Positions 5,207-6,355 of a stretch of 6,355 bases of DNA are shown one piece after another. A program made the translations under genes and the position numbers. The stretch lies in the NCBI GenBank assembly GCA_021789565.1, contig JAJYJL010000511.1, forward strand, positions 1-6,355, written 5' to 3'. Numbering within the stretch: the stretch's first letter is position 1; each line of letters begins with the position of its first letter. The notes under the pieces were generated by a model that saw nothing but the letters and a program-made list of their open reading frames with translations, had not been told where the DNA came from and made no database searches. Source of the DNA: Acidobacteriota bacterium (lineage in GTDB: Bacteria; Acidobacteriota; Terriglobia; UBA7540).

Positions 5207-6355
5207 CACAGAATGTACGACACGAGTAACCCTTCTCTGAACTGCGTCCAGAATATCTTCAGATAACGCCGTCCGGTTACCCATAGGAACAGCAGCAAGC
5301 CCACTACAAATATTCCAATAAATACTGAACTGACGCGGGCATCGTGTGTTCCCCAGTAGAGTTCCTGAGGGTAGATCGCAAAGCGGCGAGGAATGGAGTG
5401 GGCTCCGGCCCAGAAGAACATCAGAACGAATCCGTAACCGCCAATCAGAAAAAGCGTCACCATCGCGCGGCGCGCAGCCCTGCTGTCGGGCATGCCGCTC
5501 AATTCCACGGCCAGGTGGCTGGCGAAACCCATCACCATCAAAACAACGCCCATCAGATAATAAGTGTGGAAGTGTGCCGGGACCCAGAGTGTGTTGTGGA
5601 AAAAGTAATTGAGTGAAATCGTAGAATCGATCACTGCCCCCACTCCACCCACGGCCCAGCCCATAAGTCCCAGGAACATGAATGTCGAGGCAATCGTCCA
5701 ACGCATGCGCGAACCGTAAACCACCAGGAGGCCGTCAAAGATGGACACCACGGCCGCGGGTACAGCGCTGAGGTATGACATCATCTGACCCATCAACTGG
5801 AGCATCCTCGGCTCGACAAAATCCATGTAAAGGTGGTGGAAGTAGGCAAAAAACACCATTGCCAGAACCATGTTCCAGGCCAGCGCGATAATCCGGTTCG
5901 TTTTCCATGAGCGGTTGCTAAACCGGGGTAGCATTTCATAGACAGTGGCCACTCCCAAGTACATCGTCGCGTGCACCATCATGTGGCCAAAGAAAAACGT
6001 CAGGTTTTTCATCAGCAGCGCATCGGCAACAAAGCCTTTCACTCGCCACTGCATAAAGTAATAGGCGAAAACAGCAAAAGCATCTGTAAAGCCTAATATA
6101 CCGATGATCAAGGCCGCAAAAGCGATAAGAACCAGCGGAGGAACCTCGGGTCCGGCCTTCCTTGCCTTTTGGGTCAGGTAATGCCAGCCAAGCGCATGAT
6201 GCAGCCGGTAACGTCGCAGGATCGCAGTGATCATGGCCAGTGACCAAATCAGCCAGATTGCGCTCATCAGCACAATCGAAGCAAAGAAGCATCCCGTGGC
6301 CCACGGGGGCCAGGTACCCTGTGAGTAAAACGGCAGAGGATAAAGAAAGTACCAC
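5206..6355 (-). CDS. B-family haem-copper oxidoreductase subunit I, atypical active site (5' end outside window)
   Basis: Catalytic membrane subunit of a terminal oxidase or NO reductase. The frame stays open to the window edge (first visible residues WYFLYPLPFYSQG), so 382 residues covering helices IV–XII are seen; the GTG at 6273 is internal. Aligned from memory to Thermus ba3 oxidase, the CuB-site histidines are His124 (FFFGHMMVH, helix VI) and His173/His174 (YFHHLY, helix VII). The haem ligands are His261 and His263 (NTLWVPAHFHTYY, helix X). WAGAHSIPRR in helix XI also fits the family. Helices I–III, with the second low-spin haem ligand, are off the edge. The cross-linked Tyr of O2 reductases (GHPxVY) is His128 here. 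Positions matching ba3 Ser309 and Thr312 are Ala and Val, and Asp372 is Asn. Subunit II, if present, should lie upstream on the - strand beyond base 6355. An NO reductase-like role is plausible but unproven. Confidence 0.92.
   Translation of the reverse strand, partial: WYFLYPLPFYSQGTWPPWATGCFFASIVLMSAIWLIWSLAMITAILRRYRLHHALGWHYLTQKARKAGPEVPPLVLIAFAALIIGILGFTDAFAVFAYYFMQWRVKGFVADALLMKNLTFFFGHMMVHATMYLGVATVYEMLPRFSNRSWKTNRIIALAWNMVLAMVFFAYFHHLYMDFVEPRMLQLMGQMMSYLSAVPAAVVSIFDGLLVVYGSRMRWTIASTFMFLGLMGWAVGGVGAVIDSTISLNYFFHNTLWVPAHFHTYYLMGVVLMVMGFASHLAVELSGMPDSRAARRAMVTLFLIGGYGFVLMFFWAGAHSIPRRFAIYPQELYWGTHDARVSSVFIGIFVVGLLLFLWVTGRRYLKIFWTQFREGLLVSYIL

Overview
The window looks like a piece of a moderately GC-rich bacterial chromosome, most likely from an Acidobacteriota-type organism. 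That is an inference from the gene content: a TPR–AMIN–amidase protein, a secreted protein resembling the DUF6599 group, and a B-family (ba3-like) haem-copper oxidase subunit I. There is no rRNA or species marker to settle it. Nothing indicates a phage, insertion sequence, integron or CRISPR array.

Left block (1–4333, all + strand). The 5' edge cuts into a secreted lytic transglycosylase whose start codon is just outside the window. After 90 bases comes a large periplasmic N-acetylmuramoyl-L-alanine amidase, with order signal peptide, TPR, AMIN, long disordered linker, Amidase_3. Together they cleave glycan strands and peptide cross-bridges of peptidoglycan and probably form one operon. A 146-base gap, which contains an extended -10 promoter candidate, precedes a 360-residue exported protein of unknown function that ends in a C-terminal membrane anchor.

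Middle block (4334–5205). This is about 665 bases of protein-free, lower-GC DNA, then one tRNA-Thr(CGU) gene, then a 131-base gap. Inside it is a compact transcription unit: AT-rich UP-like DNA, a perfect TTGACA -35, an 18-base spacer, a TAAACT -10, a GC hairpin, a CU-rich single strand with an anti-Shine-Dalgarno-like stretch, and a 14-bp terminator hairpin followed by seven T. I read this as a candidate small RNA of about 110 nt. No small-RNA gene of this shape is one I can name.

Right block (5206–6355, - strand). This is the C-terminal three quarters (helices IV–XII) of a haem-copper oxidoreductase catalytic subunit; its 5' part lies beyond the window. All visible metal-ligand histidines are present. 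The active-site tyrosine that O2-reducing enzymes cross-link to a CuB histidine is replaced by histidine (GHMMVH instead of GHPxVY), and two K-channel polar positions are also lost. This suggests a nitric oxide reductase-like or otherwise atypical enzyme rather than an ordinary cytochrome c oxidase. It is the most interesting protein observation here.
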